This document shows, in pieces, positions 25,401 to 27,336 of a stretch of 27,336 nucleotides of DNA. Position numbers and translations under genes: made by a program. The DNA is from Bacteroidia bacterium. GTDB taxonomy: Bacteria; Bacteroidota; Bacteroidia; Bacteroidales; GCA-2748055. The DNA is taken from assembly GCA_030596245.1 (NCBI GenBank), contig JAUVKN010000009.1:1-27336 (forward strand). Direction: 5' to 3'. The notes below the pieces were generated by a model. It was not told the DNA's origin, made no database searches, and saw only the letters and a program-made list of their open reading frames with translations. How positions within the stretch are numbered: position 1 is the stretch's first letter; every line of letters starts with the position of its first letter.

Positions 25401-25533
25401 CCTTTTCAACAATGTTCACTCCGGGTAGGGTTTCACCATCGGATCCTTTCACTATACCAGTTATGCCGGCCTGCTGGGAAAACAGGTTTGCAGTGGTTAG
25501 AATCAGGAATAATGCGAATACAAGATGTTTCAT
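22492..25533 (-). CDS. susC: SusC/RagA-family TonB-linked outer-membrane transporter
   Basis: The 1013-residue protein has a signal peptide (about 1-20), a carboxypeptidase-regulatory-like domain (about 22-95, GIVKGSDGETLPGVNI), the SusC signature LDEVVVVGYGTAKKSDLTGSV (split here at 100-119), a plug (about 115-232, DVLKDASATAIYGSRGANGV) and a TonB-dependent beta-barrel ending in a C-terminal phenylalanine (GLNASF), as barrel insertion requires. It imports the oligosaccharides caught by SusD into the periplasm with energy from TonB. No extra N-terminal STN domain is present, so it is not built for anti-sigma signalling; this fits control by the divergent regulator. Its ATG lies 11 bases after the microprotein ORF. 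Confidence 0.97.
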   Translation of the reverse strand: MKHLVFALFLILTTANLFSQQAGITGIVKGSDGETLPGVNIVEKDTQNGTITDQDGRFSLKLTTRDPVLVVSYVGYMKQEIRVSGTIERTIILDEDLVNLDEVVVVGYGTAKKSDLTGSVTSVKPKDLNVSGISNAAQMLQGRVTGLYISSHNQNPGATPEFILRGASSFQEGEAGQPLIVIDGFPMDNTSYINTINPSDIEQIDVLKDASATAIYGSRGANGVIIITTKQGNKQGIQVDYGAKFYSQAVARTIEMMNAEQYARFYYDLAHDPDLQLGSWGPDDGYPHPFGTWDTLPNTNWQKEVINSGNLTQEHNLALSGVKEGVKYRAAVNYYGGEGIIGPSDYERINALAKLAYDYKKFSFNLDMNYTNENRNLVENSFERSLGFSPSSPIYDMEGNLSTHAFESNASWYYNPLFPSEAIENFSESNTTRISGGIEYEFFNGFRASVKGGITQNQYESFYQRFKPLWESQKETEASISSTGSRQIFADYFLHYTKQINHHKFSIMAGGSYQNFRNRGHWASALDFPYLNIGYYNIDAGLLERQMGSNWYEKRVMSGLGRINYDYKSKYLVTINYRLDGATVFGAENKWGHFPSFGLAYRIDQEEYFTDNVQILSIMKLRAGYGIAGNSNIPGFRTQNLLDFRPVYEGSGISNAIVWGSTYIPNPDLRWENTYTLNLGLEAGSPKFYVELNYYSTNHEDLILDRQVPKELGYTNITVNKGAMLNSGIEAKLDLFLSFFNNELKWKPGFLFSYNKNEITDLDGDVILDKDIWIERTNYGYAGIKQKGYPLNAIWGYDFIGIWQKDEADEAASYNAAPGDPKFADNNGIGEDGEAIPGPDGKITEHDRVFLGDANPRITGGFSSQLNYKNFELSFFIDGVIDKTIVNINKATFTFPSHHYGNNKKPMALNRWTSSNPTNEVPSLTKNLDEKLVRSDWSIEDGSFLRLRDITLTYKLYFDNDKAIKNLRIYTSASNLFTLTKYSGINPDVWATDADYNLMPFSRVFTIGLNASF

Positions 25534-25544
25534 AAACCTAAACT

Positions 25545-25646
25545 TTAATGAGGTACCAGGTAGAATTTAAAGAGAATTACTGAAATCAAAATGAGTAGCA
25601 TTAGTGCAAATGCGAAAAGAGTGATCAGCCATCGGCGCGTTTTCAT
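25545..25646 (-). CDS. 33-residue single-pass membrane microprotein ORF ahead of susC
   Basis: ATG at 25644-25646 opens a 33-codon frame closed by TAA at 25545-25547, 11 bases before the susC start. The peptide begins MKTRRW, continues with about 20 hydrophobic residues (LITLFAFALMLLILISVILF) and ends KFYLVPH. The basic N-terminus and hydrophobic core look like a small inner-membrane protein; there is no cleavage site. It is too short for ordinary gene finding. It could be a real microprotein, a leader peptide that tunes susC translation, or chance coding in a leader. No family is recognised. Confidence 0.45.
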   Translation of the reverse strand: MKTRRWLITLFAFALMLLILISVILFKFYLVPH

Positions 25647-25765
25647 ACGTACAAGTTCTGTTTTCCCTGTGTGAATGAGTGGTCAGCAGTTCAATTTCTT
25701 TGATTCATATTTCAGAAAAAAGAAAACAAATCGGGCAAAAATGAAAATGAATTCGACATGATTTC

Positions 25766-25796
25766 TTTGTTTAAAGGATAATATCTAATAAATTAC
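25766..25796 (+). promoter_or_regulatory. candidate promoter for the PUL regulator
   Basis: TTTG (25766-25769) is followed after exactly 19 bases by TAAATTAC (25789-25796), which keeps the TA and TT of the TAnnTTTG box but not its end. A transcript from here would begin a few bases before the ATG at 25810. The whole divergent gap (25647-25809, 163 bases, AT-rich) must also hold the susC promoter and operator, for which no convincing match was found. Confidence 0.3.
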
Positions 25797-25809
25797 TGGA
25801 AATTTTCAT

Positions 25810-27336
25810 ATGAAGCGGATCTTCATACCGGTCCTACTATTAATCTTGCTGTGCAGCGCAAAGTATGCACATCCATCCCAATCCGGTCCACTACTCTTTG
25901 AAACTGTTTCAGGCGTGGGGACCAACCTGAATGCAAGGGTTTATGCTTTTGTCCAGGATAGATATGGCTACATGTGGTTTGGGACAGACTACGGATTGTT
26001 GCGCTATGACGGATACAGGACGATTCGGGTAAGTGTTCCGGAGATTGAATATTCCACACTTCTAGGCTCTGTTGGGGTTCAGTCCCTTGCCCTGGCTGAT
26101 GATAATACACTTTGGGTAGGTACCAGGCAGGGTGCCCTCAATCTCTCTTTGAACACCTGGCAGATCAAAAGGCCATCACAATTTCGTGATCTGATTATAC
26201 GAAAATTGCTTTACGTGACTGATTCCATTGTCTGGGTCGGAACAGAGCAGGGGCTTTATAAATACAATCCGTTGACCGATCAGGCGGTTTACTACAACCA
26301 TTTGAATTCAAACCTTAGTCAGAATTTCATAGAATCATTGTATCTCGACAAATCGGGCAATTTGTGGGTCGGCACCGCAGATCACCTGAATGTGATGTAT
26401 GCGGGGGAGAAGGTTTTCGAAACAATTGATCTGAAGGGAGATTACAAGCCAGATATCTCACATAACCTGATTCTTGATATACAACCTTGCTCGGGTGGGA
26501 ATGACTCTGTTTTAATTATCGGAACGGAGACCGGTCTCTGCCTGTTCGATCGATATACAAAAGAGTATGAGAAATTTAATGAACAGAACTGTGACCTCAC
26601 CAATGAGGTTGTAAAGACCATCTACGCAAGGGATAGTGCAGAGATCTATTTCGGGACTGATCTCGGATTTAACAGGTTGAATCTTCGAACCAAACGGGTG
26701 GAAAAATTTTATCATAATCCATTTAACCAGTACTCTATTGTCAATAATGAAGTATGGAAAGTCGGACCTGATAAGAAAGGGAACCTCTGGCTGGCCACTT
26801 CCAACGGCGTGAGCAGGCTCAATCTTTCATCAGAACTATTTGAATACTTTCCTGTGTATTTTAAGGATCAGGAGAATCCGGTAGGTACCAGGGTTGCAGA
26901 TGTGCTCAGGGATCGAAACGGCATATATTGGATTGCCACCACCAGTGGTATCCTCTCCTCGTCTGGTGAATTGGGAAGCGGAATGAAATTTTCAAGGGCT
27001 TCTGACATCTCTTCACTATCCATCGATAATATCAACACAATATCTATGGACCATCATCAGAGAATCTGGATTGGCAGTGTTGCAGGGATCAATATATGGG
27101 ATGCGGCCGAAAACAGGATTCATATCCCTCCTATGGACGACGGCTCATCTTCCAGGGTTGCCTCCAACTACATCAGTGCACTTTTCCAGGGATATGACGA
27201 CCACATGTGGATTGGGACCTGGGGTGGGGGCCTGTATAAGGCTGCGATGGATGTGGATGAGGTTGAAGATATTAACATTCAGTACGTTGCTGACTTTAAC
27301 GGTCAGATGGTCATGGGAAAGGATCACCTCTGGTCT
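25810..27336 (+). CDS. PUL regulator with Reg_prop beta-propeller sensor, N-terminal part (runs off window)
   Basis: From the ATG at 25810 the frame is open to the last base (509 codons), so the gene continues beyond the window. A signal peptide (KRIFIPVLLLILLCSAKYA) is followed by about ten Reg_prop propeller blades, marked by WFGT (56-59), WVGT (102, 142, 186), IIGT, YFGT (280), WLAT (327), WIAT (374), WIGS (420) and WIGT (467). This is the periplasmic sensor of hybrid two-component systems: a Y_Y_Y domain, membrane helix, histidine kinase, receiver and AraC-type DNA-binding domain normally follow, but none are visible here. Divergent placement 163 bases from the microprotein ORF and 276 from susC indicates it controls the PUL in response to an imported oligosaccharide. 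Confidence 0.9.
   Translation, partial: MKRIFIPVLLLILLCSAKYAHPSQSGPLLFETVSGVGTNLNARVYAFVQDRYGYMWFGTDYGLLRYDGYRTIRVSVPEIEYSTLLGSVGVQSLALADDNTLWVGTRQGALNLSLNTWQIKRPSQFRDLIIRKLLYVTDSIVWVGTEQGLYKYNPLTDQAVYYNHLNSNLSQNFIESLYLDKSGNLWVGTADHLNVMYAGEKVFETIDLKGDYKPDISHNLILDIQPCSGGNDSVLIIGTETGLCLFDRYTKEYEKFNEQNCDLTNEVVKTIYARDSAEIYFGTDLGFNRLNLRTKRVEKFYHNPFNQYSIVNNEVWKVGPDKKGNLWLATSNGVSRLNLSSELFEYFPVYFKDQENPVGTRVADVLRDRNGIYWIATTSGILSSSGELGSGMKFSRASDISSLSIDNINTISMDHHQRIWIGSVAGINIWDAAENRIHIPPMDDGSSSRVASNYISALFQGYDDHMWIGTWGGGLYKAAMDVDEVEDINIQYVADFNGQMVMGKDHLWS

Noticed and set aside
25694..25769. ATTTCTTTG repeated at 25694-25702 and 25761-25769 as possible regulator half-sites
   Set aside because: A nine-base low-complexity match 67 bases apart in AT-rich DNA is expected by chance and has no dyad or extended similarity.
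1..27336. tRNA, rRNA or CRISPR arrays
   Set aside because: No tRNA cloverleaf, rRNA segment or regularly spaced repeat was noticed on reading; nearly all DNA is accounted for by coding sequence.

Overview
The window comes from a member of the phylum Bacteroidota. The evidence is a SusC/SusD outer-membrane glycan-import pair, a divergent regulator with a Reg_prop beta-propeller sensor, a DUF4251 lipoprotein, three proteins ending in type IX secretion (T9SS) sorting domains, and promoter-like motifs of the TTTG / TAnnTTTG kind. T9SS cargo next to a polysaccharide utilization locus (PUL) fits environmental Bacteroidales/Marinilabiliales-type bacteria better than gut Bacteroides; this placement is an inference.

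Region 1 (1-9360) is mostly housekeeping and envelope. It holds the 3' end of an RluA-type pseudouridine synthase convergent with cytidine deaminase, a secreted GH73 glucosaminidase with two LysM-like segments convergent with a DUF4251 lipoprotein, and a small protein that is only the N-terminal SAM-like half of a tyrosine recombinase. A tight five-gene minus-strand operon follows in transcription order: LptF/LptG-family permease, GT4 glycosyltransferase, GT2 membrane glycosyltransferase, ribBA, fmt. Neighbours there overlap by 4, 4, 35 and 11 bases.

Region 2 (9407-27336) is a PUL. At the right edge a regulator that runs off the window is transcribed rightward. Everything else runs leftward: a 33-residue single-pass membrane microprotein ORF, susC, susD, a lipoprotein in the surface glycan-binding position, a PKD/galactose-binding-like T9SS protein, a strong hairpin, a CotH-kinase/lamin-tail T9SS protein, a GH53-like endo-galactanase with two starch-binding-like modules and a T9SS tail, a decayed fragment resembling a GH43 C-terminus, a 40-residue secreted ORF, and two tandem GH123-type (DUF4091) enzymes.

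The parts suggest a working model. The regulator senses an oligosaccharide. The SGBP-like lipoprotein and the PKD protein, which carry similar sandwich modules, hold the polymer at the cell surface. The T9SS-exported GH53 enzyme cuts it, SusCD imports the fragments, and the two GH123-type enzymes (one lipoprotein, one apparently soluble) trim them. A GH53 plus two GH123 set points to a galactose- and N-acetylgalactosamine-type glycan, but no substrate can be proven from sequence alone. The least explained elements are the membrane microprotein ahead of susC, the hairpin splitting binding genes from enzyme genes, the secreted CotH-type kinase, and the recombinase half-protein.
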